A program made the position numbers and the translations under genes. The notes below the pieces were generated by a model. It searched no databases. It was not told the origin of the DNA and was given only the letters and a program-made list of their open reading frames with translations. A stretch of 64,000 nucleotides of DNA from a candidate division CSSED10-310 bacterium. GTDB taxonomy: Bacteria; CSSED10-310; JAFGJC01. The stretch spans positions 62,001 through 126,000 of the forward strand of contig JAFGLW010000007.1 in NCBI GenBank assembly GCA_016927905.1, written 5' to 3'. Each line of letters begins with the position of its first letter. Within the stretch, counting starts at the first letter, position 1. Positions 1-8,230 of the stretch are shown here, piece by piece.

Positions 1-1
1 C

Positions 2-178
2 GGGGAAGATGCCCTGAAATTCGTGACACGGTTTTCCAGTCTGGACTGCCGGCCGCCTCGAAAGTTAAAACAGTCCGGATTGATGGTGATCACCTGCGGG
101 TGCCGGGCGGGGGAGATCGCGGAGCGGACCTATCTCAAAACTTCGGTGCCACCCATATTCGACATTGCGGCGGATTGA
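2..178 (+). CDS. C-terminal fragment of an unidentified protein
   Basis: An open reading frame enters from the left edge and encodes about 58 residues ending in FDIAAD before a TGA stop. The stop shares its A with the ATG of the downstream rhomboid gene (TGATG), so the two are probably translationally coupled. The visible part carries a short CGCRAGEIAER stretch but no motif I can assign to a family. Composition resembles the neighbouring genes. It could equally be a fortuitous open frame, but the neat stop/start overlap argues for a real gene. No function is proposed. Confidence 0.5.
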   Translation, partial: GEDALKFVTRFSSLDCRPPRKLKQSGLMVITCGCRAGEIAERTYLKTSVPPIFDIAAD

Positions 179-882
179 TGATCCCGATACGAGACACCAT
201 CCCAGCGCGCCGGTTCCCGTTCGTGATGTGGCTGATCATTCTCCTCAACGCCGCCGTGTTCTACCATGAACTGACCCTGCCGTCCCCCCATCTGGAACGC
301 TTCATCGAATCCTGGGCGGTCATTCCGGTCAGCCTGTTTAATCCCGGACATCCGGCAGCCGGCATCCATGCCGGTCCGGTGTTATCTTTGTTCAGCGCCA
401 TGTTTCTGCACGGGGGCTGGCTTCATTTCATCGGCAACATGTGGATCCTGGTCATTTTCGGCGACAATGTGGAAGACCGCCTGGGCCATATCCGGTTTGC
501 CGTTTTTTATTTTATTTGCGGAGCCGCCGCCAATTTTCTGCATGCCGTCTTCAATGCCGATTCAAATATTCCGACAATCGGCGCCAGCGGTGCGATTGCA
601 GGCGTGATGGGTGCCTATTTCGTGCTGTTTCCCATGGCCCGCATTCTGGTGATGGTCCCGGTGTTTTTTTATCCGGTGTTTTTTGAGATTCCGGCGATCT
701 TCTATCTTTTTTTCTGGTTCCTGATCCAAGTTTACAGCGGAACCTTCAGTCTGGTCCACGGTCCGGCAAATTTCGAAGGGATTGCCTTCTGGGCGCATAT
801 CGGAGGATTTCTGGTCGGGCTGTTTCTTCTGATCTTCTTCCTGCCTGGCCGGAAATCCCAATACCGCCCGCGTCGATCCTGA
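178..882 (+). CDS. Rhomboid family intramembrane serine protease
   Basis: This 234-residue polytopic protein should cleave transmembrane substrates within the inner membrane. Rhomboid hallmarks are visible: HGGWLHFIGNMW with Asn87 (the oxyanion-side H-x3-N region), FGDNVED at about 95-100, GASGAIAG with the catalytic Ser137, and FWAHIGG with the partner His207 in the last helix. Hydrophobic segments fit the usual six-helix core. The start is taken at the ATG overlapping the upstream stop; an in-frame ATG 26 codons earlier would add a polar, non-membrane extension and is less likely. Both dyad residues are present, so an active enzyme is expected. Its substrate is unknown. Confidence 0.93.
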   Translation: MIPIRDTIPARRFPFVMWLIILLNAAVFYHELTLPSPHLERFIESWAVIPVSLFNPGHPAAGIHAGPVLSLFSAMFLHGGWLHFIGNMWILVIFGDNVEDRLGHIRFAVFYFICGAAANFLHAVFNADSNIPTIGASGAIAGVMGAYFVLFPMARILVMVPVFFYPVFFEIPAIFYLFFWFLIQVYSGTFSLVHGPANFEGIAFWAHIGGFLVGLFLLIFFLPGRKSQYRPRRS

Positions 883-991
883 AGCGGCTGGCCCGGATTA
901 CCGATCCCGATACGACAAGTTCAAAAAAAAACGAAAAACATCCGAACAATTTTAAAAACGGTCTCGTAGTGTGATTCAGGAGGATATCGTC

Positions 992-1873
992 ATGAATCAG
1001 AAATTTACCGTCCTTTTTGTTTCAATTCTTTTCATCGTGACCGGAACGCTTGCCGCCGGCGATGCGCCGTTTGGTCCCGAGGTGTTTTCCAAGGGGATCG
1101 ACCAGCTTCTTATCGACACCGCACATGTGTATGTCAATCCCTCTGAAACCGTCAGGGGACTCTATCTGGATGGCTGCGGAGCGGTCTTTACCGGCACGGT
1201 TTCCATCACCAGCACAGGCGGTTTGATATCACCTGAGCGGGTGATTTTCGGGATTCCCGGCGAGAAGATCAAATTGAAGATTCAGAAGTCTCTCGAGGAT
1301 CTGGACATGGACGAACTATCGGAGGAACTTCGGGAACTGGCCATCGAACTGGAAAAACTGCCGGAAACACTCTCGGAACTCTCGGAACTCAAAGAACTCG
1401 GGATCGACCTGTCCAGGCTGGCCAAACTGACGAAGCTCGCCGAACTGGCCCGGCTGGCCGAACTGCCCGATCTGGAACGAACCGCTCCGGAAGGGATGAA
1501 TCCGGATGAACCGGGACCGGAAACGGGTATATCATCTGAATCCGAGTGGTCGAAATCCCCCGGGAAAAGTAAGATCATCAAAAAAAGCCAATTGATGAAA
1601 GAGGATGCCGAACGTCTGGAAAAAATGGATGAACATATAACGGCTTTCAAGCGGGAACTGGCTCAGACCGTTCTCGATTTCAGTCCGGGTCTGAAAGGCT
1701 TGAAAAATTCGGATCTGGTTGCGGTGGTAATGTATTTCAGGGAAAAGGAATTTCAGGAAAAATATCAGACCGATCATCTCCGCATGCAGGTTCCCTACAA
1801 GAAATTATTGAAACTCAGAGCGCTGGGTTCGAACGATCCCAGGATTGTGGAATCTTTCGACTGCAATATCTAA
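992..1873 (+). CDS. Secreted protein with Leu/Glu-rich helical region, unknown function
   Basis: The protein has about 293 residues and I do not recognise the family. The start at 992 is preceded by a strong AGGAGG Shine-Dalgarno about eight bases upstream; a GTG seven codons earlier would place the ribosome site inside the gene. A classical signal peptide (hydrophobic FVSILFIVTG, then TLAAGD) implies export. Residues about 105-170 form a leucine- and glutamate-rich stretch (ELSEELRELAIELEKL, then LARLAELPDL) likely to be a long amphipathic helix or a helical repeat. A proline-rich linker and a charged C-terminal domain follow. The gene stands alone, with a good terminator directly after it. 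Confidence 0.8.
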   Translation: MNQKFTVLFVSILFIVTGTLAAGDAPFGPEVFSKGIDQLLIDTAHVYVNPSETVRGLYLDGCGAVFTGTVSITSTGGLISPERVIFGIPGEKIKLKIQKSLEDLDMDELSEELRELAIELEKLPETLSELSELKELGIDLSRLAKLTKLAELARLAELPDLERTAPEGMNPDEPGPETGISSESEWSKSPGKSKIIKKSQLMKEDAERLEKMDEHITAFKRELAQTVLDFSPGLKGLKNSDLVAVVMYFREKEFQEKYQTDHLRMQVPYKKLLKLRALGSNDPRIVESFDCNI

Positions 1874-1900
1874 TCCTGTCGCAACTCCCAACTCCTCCAT

Positions 1901-1934
1901 ACGGGCGGGAACTTCCCTTCCGCCCGTTTTTTTT
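1901..1934 (+). terminator. Rho-independent terminator of the secreted-protein gene
   Basis: A GC-rich hairpin pairs ACGGGCGG with CCGCCCGT across a short loop and is followed by a run of eight T residues. It begins about 28 bases after the stop codon of the gene at 992 and points in the same direction. Confidence 0.9.
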
Positions 1935-1960
1935 GTCCGGTCCAATTTTGACGGATGGGT

Positions 1961-2501
1961 TCATCGCAGGAAATAAGCGGTTTCCCGCCGTGGTGGTGCG
2001 GGGATCGTCCGTTCCAGGGGATATCCAATCGGCGTCACGGTCGCCACATGATGGGCGCGGGGTATTCCCAGGAGTGATTTGACCGTATCCCGGTCCATGT
2101 CGCCGATCCAGCACGTTCCCAGGCCGAAATGCCATGCAGCCAGGATCAGGTAAGCGGCGGCGATGCAACCATCCTGTTCGATCCGAAGTGTTTTTTCTGG
2201 ATCGACGCAGATGGCGGCGGCCAGCGGTGCCCTGCCGATCGGTGCGCTGCTTCCGCCCCGGATTTTCGACAGTGCCTGCATCACCGCCGGGTCGTTCAGA
2301 TTCGGCGGGAGAGTCGTAGAAAAAGGTTATCAATCCCTGCAGGTCCGGATCAGCCCGCCGACAGAAACCCAGCAGCAGGTTTCCGTGCCGGAGAATGATG
2401 CAGTCCCCCTGATCGATCCACATGTTGCAGCCCAGGACATCGATATAGAAGGATCGAAGGCCATCGAGATTCTGGGTGTTGCAAAACAGTATTCCACTCA
2501 T
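1961..2501 (-). pseudogene. Chimeric remnant: N-terminal VOC/glyoxalase domain joined out of frame to the C-terminal half of a nitroreductase
   Basis: Reading leftward from the ATG at 2501 (good GGAGG site), the first roughly 65 residues look like the N-terminal half of a glyoxalase/bleomycin-resistance (VOC) protein: SGILFCNTQNLDGLRSFYID, ILRHGNLLLGF, then LITFFYDSPAES. Near 2300-2312 that resemblance stops. A different frame then begins with NLNDPAVMQALSKI and runs to 1961 as the C-terminal half of a nitroreductase, including PLAAAICVD, DGCIAAAYLILAAWHFGLGTCWIG and a LLGIP-HH-VATVTPIGYP tail typical of FMN nitroreductases. The N-terminal FMN-binding half and the C-terminal VOC half are both absent. 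This looks like a deletion that joined two adjacent genes. A frameshifted assembly or misjoin is the alternative. Confidence 0.72.
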
Positions 2502-2563
2502 GATAAACCTCCGCGCCTTATCTGACACAATACCAGAAAATATCTCGAAAGTTGATTGACGGC

Positions 2564-2592
2564 GAAACGGCAGGCAGGCAGCCCGCCGTTTC
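2564..2592 (-). terminator. Possible hairpin after the VIT-vWA gene
   Basis: GAAACGGC pairs with GCCGTTTC around a 13-base loop, 25 bases beyond the stop codon of the VIT-vWA gene. It has no proper U-tract, so it may be a weak or factor-assisted terminator or only an RNA-end stabiliser. Confidence 0.4.
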
Positions 2593-2616
2593 CAAATATC
2601 CGGAGTTGATTCCGGA

Positions 2617-4995
2617 TCAGTTCCGAATCAGTTCCATGGTCAGGGTCCCCGGATATTCCTTCAGGATCAGTTCATTGCGAAGCAGTTTCTCCAAGCGCTC
2701 CATGATACCGGATCCGCAGAAGCTGTTCTGGAGTGCTTTGATCTCCCGGATCGTTCCATCCGCTTCAATCCGGATTTCCAGGACCATTTTTCCGGTTCCG
2801 AACTCACTCAGGAGCTGCTCGATAAGTGCCGAGATTTTGCCCAGTGCCGCATCCGCCCGTCCGGCAGTCAGAGATCCGGATGTCATGCGGACGCTGTAAG
2901 TCAGGGCCGGCTGTCCGCGTTGTAATGGCTGGGAAACCGGATATCCCGGCCGGGTCAATTCTCCGGGAGTATGAATCCGGTTGTCGTCCCGGCATTCCCG
3001 GGTCTTGAGCGGGATCAGGGAGTTTACGGAACCTGCGGGAGCGGCGGCGGGAGAATATTTCTTTTCTCTCAGGCTGTCACCGAACACGCCTTCGAAGCTC
3101 ACCATTTCCGGCATTTCCACGGGGATCTGGACGGTTTCCATCCGACCGTCGGGCAGCCGCCGGATTTCCTCGGATATGGCAACGAATGCCGTATAGCGGC
3201 TCATGATCCGGAATTTCAGCGCCAGATCGGTGATTTCGCGGGCGGTATCGGGTTTCTCCCCGCCATGCATATCCTCCATCAACGCCTTGATCCGGTGACG
3301 AGCCCACAATGGTGCCAGCACGTCATTCTCCGGCTCGCGCCGCGGCAGGATCACCGGGATTTTCTGTTCCCAGACAGACCCTCGAAACCGGGCATTGATA
3401 ATCACGGCACCCGTTCCGGGAAGGTCGTATCGCCCGTGGACGATGACCGGCTGCGCCGAGAAAAGATCGGGAATAACGGGGGGATAGACGTCGGTGACCG
3501 TTACGCCGGACCAGTGAAGGGTGATATCGGTCAACAGCGGATTGCTGATGCGATTGTAGAATGTGTGAACCGCTTTTTCGGTGTCTTCATCCGGACGGAC
3601 GTACTGGACGGTGCCCCGGCCTGTTTTGGCCATCCGGTCCAGCAGATAATGATTCACGCTGCTGCCCACACCGAATGAAAACAGACGGGCTTTCCGGAGT
3701 TTCTGCTCGATCGCGCTCAGAATTTCCGTTTCATTTCCGATATATCCGTCGGTCATGAACAGAACCATGCGCAACCGGTGCGGGTCCTCCGGATAATCCA
3801 GGGCTGCTTTGATTCCTTCGATCATCATGGTGCCACCGGATCCGGACATGCTGTCGATGTAGGTCAGTGCTTTCTGGATATTGGCGGGAGTATTGGGCAG
3901 GGGACCCGGTGAAAATTTTGAGGCTGCGGAAGAAAACCGGATGATCTGGAAAGAATCCCGCGGATTCATTCCGGCGATACACCGGCGCATGGCTTCCTTG
4001 GCTTTGGCTATCGGCGCACCACTCATGGATCCGGAACAGTCCACGACGAAGATCATCTCTTTGGGCGTCACTTCTTCCACTTCGAAACCCGCCTGGGGCT
4101 GGATCATCAGCGTGAAAAACCCTCCCAGATCCCCGGCGTGCGCCAGAACCGCCGATTCGGGCAGGCGTCCGGCCACGGCATAACGCAAAATGAAATCCTT
4201 GTTGGGAATGATGTCATCCGGGGCGATTTCAACATGCGATTCGCTTTCTCCGATCCGCTCGATCCGGATCCGGTGGGAGGGGCTGTGGATGTTTTGAATG
4301 GGTACGCCCGCATTCAAGTCCACTTCCAGGGAGATATCATGCCCGGAACGGGTGCCGGGCTCGAGAACGGGGGGTGTGATGCGGGATGCGTCCGGAACCG
4401 CATCGGTATCGTCGCTCCAGCCGCCGCCCTGCCTGCCTGCCGGGATGCCCGGTATGAACCGGGGGCCGACCACCATGGGGTAATTGAATTCGTATTCACC
4501 CCGGTCATATTTCATATCCTGAACATAGCTGATGACGATCCGGACATCGTCTCCAGGAAGAATATTGGCGACGGACTGCGTGAAGATATTGGGCCGTTCC
4601 TGGGTGAGAAGGGAAGCGGTCCGGCCGTTCTGCCGGGCCTGGTCGTATATCCGCTGGGCTTCCGAGCGTTCCTTGATCAGCCCCCGAATCACCGTATTGC
4701 CGATATACATGGTCATGTCGTCGACGGCAGCCTGATCCGGCAGGGGGAAAACGTAAACCGCTTCCACAGCATGATCCAGATCGTTGCCGAACGATTGGGT
4801 TACAGTCACCCGGGCAACGAATCCGGAGATGGATGCCTGCACGGATGTGTGCTCCAGTGGCAGGTTCAGATCGGCCGACTGCCCGTCCAGAACAATCAAA
4901 GATCCCTGACCGGGCTCGCCGATACCGTTCCACGGTGCAGCCTGCAGTGTGAAACAGGCCAGGCAGATTGTGATCGGAACATACATTGCTTTCAT
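2617..4995 (-). CDS. Secreted VIT and von Willebrand factor A domain protein
   Basis: The protein has 792 residues and begins at an ATG with a strong GGAGG site; a GTG 36 codons upstream would spoil the signal peptide. The signal peptide (MKAMYVPITICLACF, then TLQAAPW) targets it to the envelope. Residues about 30-165 match a VIT domain (VTQSFGNDLDHAVEAVYVFP, SEAQRIYDQAR, NIFTQSVANILPGD). A von Willebrand A domain follows with an intact MIDAS metal site, DCSGSMSG at 319-326, and TDGYIGNE near 420. The last 80 residues (EIRIEADGTIREIK) resemble a TonB-C/AgmX-type tail, which is tentative. Relatives resemble inter-alpha-trypsin inhibitor heavy chains. The role is unknown, presumably protein binding or adhesion in the periplasm or at the cell surface. 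Confidence 0.88.
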   Translation of the reverse strand: MKAMYVPITICLACFTLQAAPWNGIGEPGQGSLIVLDGQSADLNLPLEHTSVQASISGFVARVTVTQSFGNDLDHAVEAVYVFPLPDQAAVDDMTMYIGNTVIRGLIKERSEAQRIYDQARQNGRTASLLTQERPNIFTQSVANILPGDDVRIVISYVQDMKYDRGEYEFNYPMVVGPRFIPGIPAGRQGGGWSDDTDAVPDASRITPPVLEPGTRSGHDISLEVDLNAGVPIQNIHSPSHRIRIERIGESESHVEIAPDDIIPNKDFILRYAVAGRLPESAVLAHAGDLGGFFTLMIQPQAGFEVEEVTPKEMIFVVDCSGSMSGAPIAKAKEAMRRCIAGMNPRDSFQIIRFSSAASKFSPGPLPNTPANIQKALTYIDSMSGSGGTMMIEGIKAALDYPEDPHRLRMVLFMTDGYIGNETEILSAIEQKLRKARLFSFGVGSSVNHYLLDRMAKTGRGTVQYVRPDEDTEKAVHTFYNRISNPLLTDITLHWSGVTVTDVYPPVIPDLFSAQPVIVHGRYDLPGTGAVIINARFRGSVWEQKIPVILPRREPENDVLAPLWARHRIKALMEDMHGGEKPDTAREITDLALKFRIMSRYTAFVAISEEIRRLPDGRMETVQIPVEMPEMVSFEGVFGDSLREKKYSPAAAPAGSVNSLIPLKTRECRDDNRIHTPGELTRPGYPVSQPLQRGQPALTYSVRMTSGSLTAGRADAALGKISALIEQLLSEFGTGKMVLEIRIEADGTIREIKALQNSFCGSGIMERLEKLLRNELILKEYPGTLTMELIRN

Positions 4996-5141
4996 GGTGA
5001 ATCCTCCTTTGGCTGAATGGCTTGCAATGATCTCTCGCCAGAGGTGAACGCAGCAGGCTTGAAAAGGAGTTTTTTTGCGATGAAATTGTTTCCTTGCAAT
5101 CACCGGCCCTTTGGTGACACAATCGCGGATGATCTGGGAGG

Positions 5142-5897
5142 ATGTTCATGAGTTTATGGGATTTTATACGCCCCAACCCTTTGCCGCCGGGTGATCCCGC
5201 AACCCAGAAGGCGGGTCGGAAATTGATTAACCGGAATGTGGATCCGGCGGTTCGGTACCAGGCAGCCGAAACGCTGGCCGGAATCGGCTCGGAAGAGGCG
5301 ATTTACTGCCTGCTCCAACGTTTCACGGTCGTCATCGGGACCAATATTCCGGATGAGGATGAGAAGCGGTTTGTTTTTGACAAGGTGGTAAATTTCGGAA
5401 CCCGATCCATTCCGCCCCTGATGCGGTTCATCCGGGAAAAAACACAGGTCGGCCAAGCTCTGCAGGTGATGCGGAAGATATGCAAACCAGAGAAATTCAT
5501 GGAATCTCTGCTGGAGCTGGTCAAGGAATTCGATCCGTATTATTCAAAATATCCGGACAAAAAAATCCAGACATTCAAAGCACTCTCGGAATTCAGGAAC
5601 GACCAGATCATCGATGAGCTGGAACCTTTTCTGGATGATGATGACGACGATGTGATCATTACCGCAATCGAGGGGATGGCGGCTCAGGCGAACGACGATC
5701 GGATCCGGGAGATCTTGATCCGGGTCATCCTGGAAGCGGATGAACGGCCCAGGGTGAGAATCAAGGCCTGTGAAGTTTTTACGAAGCGGCAGTGGAAGGT
5801 CAGTGGTTTTCGGAAGCAGATCGGCGCTCTTCTACCCGATCAGTTTTATCTGGATGCCAAGGGACACATCAAGGCGAAATCGGGCTACGAAGTCTGA
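5142..5897 (+). CDS. HEAT-repeat protein
   Basis: This soluble protein of 251 residues has repeated helical units: DPAVRYQAAETLAGIGSEEA near 33, then DDVIITAIEGMAAQANDDR and RPRVRIKACEVF later. These fit HEAT/PBS-lyase-type repeats that form protein-binding scaffolds. There is no signal peptide or enzymatic motif. GGGAGG stands just upstream; the ATG at 5148 (MSLWDF) is an equally reasonable start. The gene is divergent from the VIT-vWA gene and its tail overlaps the convergent phosphohexomutase gene by 13 bases. The partner protein cannot be inferred. Confidence 0.78.
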   Translation: MFMSLWDFIRPNPLPPGDPATQKAGRKLINRNVDPAVRYQAAETLAGIGSEEAIYCLLQRFTVVIGTNIPDEDEKRFVFDKVVNFGTRSIPPLMRFIREKTQVGQALQVMRKICKPEKFMESLLELVKEFDPYYSKYPDKKIQTFKALSEFRNDQIIDELEPFLDDDDDDVIITAIEGMAAQANDDRIREILIRVILEADERPRVRIKACEVFTKRQWKVSGFRKQIGALLPDQFYLDAKGHIKAKSGYEV

Positions 5898-8227
5898 TCC
5901 GGCCGGCCGGCCTGTTTTCTCAGGACCGATATAATATATCTTTCGGTCCAGTTGGCGCGATCCAGGGCGATGGCATCCGATATTTCCCGGAGAAGGCTCG
6001 GGGACAGGCTGATATCCAGGCGGGGATGGATCGGCCAGAGTTTGATGTATCCCGCATTTTTGGGGCTGGTGCCGGAATTCCGGAACACACATTCCCCCAT
6101 CTTGATCCGCCGGTTCCGGAATCCGGCCACAGTGAAACTCAGCCGGATCACGTCCGGTCCCGCCCAGCTGCGCCGGTCCAGATGCAGCCCTGCGGACATT
6201 TCCTCCAGAATCTCCGCCGATCCAAACCTGACACCCGCGATGGGCAAATCGCGGTCAAAATCCGACGGTTTCAGGTTCTGCTCCAGGAGCCGCGTCCAAT
6301 GGGGAGTTAAAGACACTGTAACGCCGGCCCCGTTGTGGAATCCTCTGCTATAGCCCCTGGCGAACATGCCGATCAGTTCCGGGATGAAGGTTTTGGCGTA
6401 TCGGGAAAGAGTGCCCGGCCGATCGGGATCCCAGAGTTCCAGAAATTTTTTTTCCTTGAGAGAAATTCCTCCGGCCGTGCGGGCATCCGGTTTCCGGGCG
6501 CAATACACATCGGGTACTGCGGCCAGCTGGCGGGTGAGGATCCTGTCCAGGAGGAATCGATCTGCGGCGAGCCGGTTCAGCAGGCGTATATAGGTTATGA
6601 AGGGATCGTCCACTATGGTCAAGTCCCCGGATTCGGGTTCGGCGAAGATGATATGCCCGGAGGGTTCTCCGCCCAGCAGAACGCCTTTGGGTGTCCGCTT
6701 GACGCCGCGTTCCAGGAAATAATCGATGATCGCCCGGTCACCCACGGTGACGCACCGGATATCGAACCCCCTTTTTCCCGATGAAAGGCGCTTTTTCCTT
6801 TGCTCCTTCAGTGCCTTCTCCAACGACAGACCGCTTTCAACCGTATAGACAATCTCCGAAAAGGCATCTTCGGGAGTCAGATCAACCAGGAACCGGATCA
6901 TCATATCTCCGGAGAGGAAAGGCGGGTCCTGCTTGGAACGTTCAGGGGAGGTCACCAGGATGCGGTCGGCATCACCATCCACCATCAATCCGGGCAGGGC
7001 TTGACGGCGCATGAATTCCGTTTCGATTTCGGTTGCGAGGTGGGGGTTGGTGTCGGGATGATCAAGCGCGATCGTCCGGATCCGACCGGTGAAGCTGGGG
7101 AATCCCGCTGCGAGTTCCGCATCCTGGTTTGTGGATGAAAGATTATCGAGCAATCGGGTCAGAGTCCGGTTTGGACTGGTGAATTTTTCCGGAAAAAAAA
7201 CCAACCGTTCGGTCTTGTCGGCGTATCCGGCTGATCCCCTGGCGAATTTTGCCAGCTCATCCGTTTCGGGAGATTCCGGTGTCTCGCCGTAGGCGTAAGC
7301 TGCACCGATCCGGTAATTCATCCGGGAAGGGTCCCGGATGCAACCGTAACCGACGACCGGAACACCCAGGCTCAGGAACAGGGCCATGGGCGGACTCAGC
7401 CTGGTTAACCGCCCTTGTTCGTCGACCGGGCAGGCGGCAGCGCCGTATGCCAGATCCAGGGGAAGAAAACAACTTTCCAACCGGGATCCGAAATCGATCC
7501 GCAATCGGGTCGTTTCGGCCAGATTGAACAGCAGCTCGAAATACCGCTGTTCGAATTCCCGGATATCCAGTTGAACCGTACCGGCCGGTTCGGGTTTTCC
7601 GGGCAGAAACCCTTCCGCATGAAGATCGCTGAATACCTGCAGGTATTCCTCGAGTTCAATCTCCAGTTTTCTCGTCATGGGCCGGCCCCGGACGAATATC
7701 TTGAATCCGTTGTATTCAACCGGATTGTGGGAGGCCGTTATGATGATTGTCATGGTATCGGGATTCCGGGTGTAACAGGATGTGGGCGCGATTCCTCCGA
7801 AACGCACGGGAATTCCCTGGTCCGTCAATCCCCGAATGACTGAAATGGCCAGCGCCGGGCTGGATTGGCGCGGATCCATCCCGATCCATGCGGGATCACC
7901 GAACCGGCATTCCCTGTAAATCCGTCCCGCAGACCGTCCGAAAAAATAAGCCGTCAATGGCGTCAGGCGGTTGTGTTCCACGAAACACTCCACCGGATGG
8001 GCCGAGATGTCCGGGTCGAAAATGCCCCGGATTCCGCTGGTGCCGAAAAGCTGGAACCGGTCCGGTTTTTTCCTTACCCGATCGATTATCGATCGCCAGG
8101 ATTCATCCGAAGCGGGTTGCAGGGCATTCAGGCGATCGACCAGACGGCTGTCGGCAAGGCGGGTGATTTCCTTGGTTTCCGGGGCCAGATCCAGCCAGGT
8201 GTTTTCCAGGATATTGCGGATATCCAT
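5885..8227 (-). CDS. Enlarged phosphohexomutase-family protein (780 residues)
   Basis: The alpha-D-phosphohexomutase signatures are all present: FGTSGIRG near 64, the phosphoserine loop ITASHNPVEYNGFKIF near 175-190, the metal loop DGDADRIL near 440, the sugar-binding GGEPSGHIIF near 530, and a phosphate-binding RNSGTSPKN near the C terminus in place of RPSGTEPK. It should isomerise hexose 1-phosphates and 6-phosphates (glucose, mannose or an amino sugar). At 780 residues it is far longer than the usual 450-600. Extra sequence lies between the active-site loop and the metal loop (about 240-400). It starts three bases after the stop of the other mutase and is surely co-transcribed with it. Substrate specificity is unknown. 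Confidence 0.85.
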   Translation of the reverse strand: MDIRNILENTWLDLAPETKEITRLADSRLVDRLNALQPASDESWRSIIDRVRKKPDRFQLFGTSGIRGIFDPDISAHPVECFVEHNRLTPLTAYFFGRSAGRIYRECRFGDPAWIGMDPRQSSPALAISVIRGLTDQGIPVRFGGIAPTSCYTRNPDTMTIIITASHNPVEYNGFKIFVRGRPMTRKLEIELEEYLQVFSDLHAEGFLPGKPEPAGTVQLDIREFEQRYFELLFNLAETTRLRIDFGSRLESCFLPLDLAYGAAACPVDEQGRLTRLSPPMALFLSLGVPVVGYGCIRDPSRMNYRIGAAYAYGETPESPETDELAKFARGSAGYADKTERLVFFPEKFTSPNRTLTRLLDNLSSTNQDAELAAGFPSFTGRIRTIALDHPDTNPHLATEIETEFMRRQALPGLMVDGDADRILVTSPERSKQDPPFLSGDMMIRFLVDLTPEDAFSEIVYTVESGLSLEKALKEQRKKRLSSGKRGFDIRCVTVGDRAIIDYFLERGVKRTPKGVLLGGEPSGHIIFAEPESGDLTIVDDPFITYIRLLNRLAADRFLLDRILTRQLAAVPDVYCARKPDARTAGGISLKEKKFLELWDPDRPGTLSRYAKTFIPELIGMFARGYSRGFHNGAGVTVSLTPHWTRLLEQNLKPSDFDRDLPIAGVRFGSAEILEEMSAGLHLDRRSWAGPDVIRLSFTVAGFRNRRIKMGECVFRNSGTSPKNAGYIKLWPIHPRLDISLSPSLLREISDAIALDRANWTERYIISVLRKQAGRPDQTS

Positions 8228-8230
8228 CCG

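Noticed and set aside
1815-2528. A single 237-codon protein covering the VOC/nitroreductase remnant
   Set aside because: Only its first part makes sense as VOC; after the junction the sensible protein is in another frame, so it is treated as a pseudogene.
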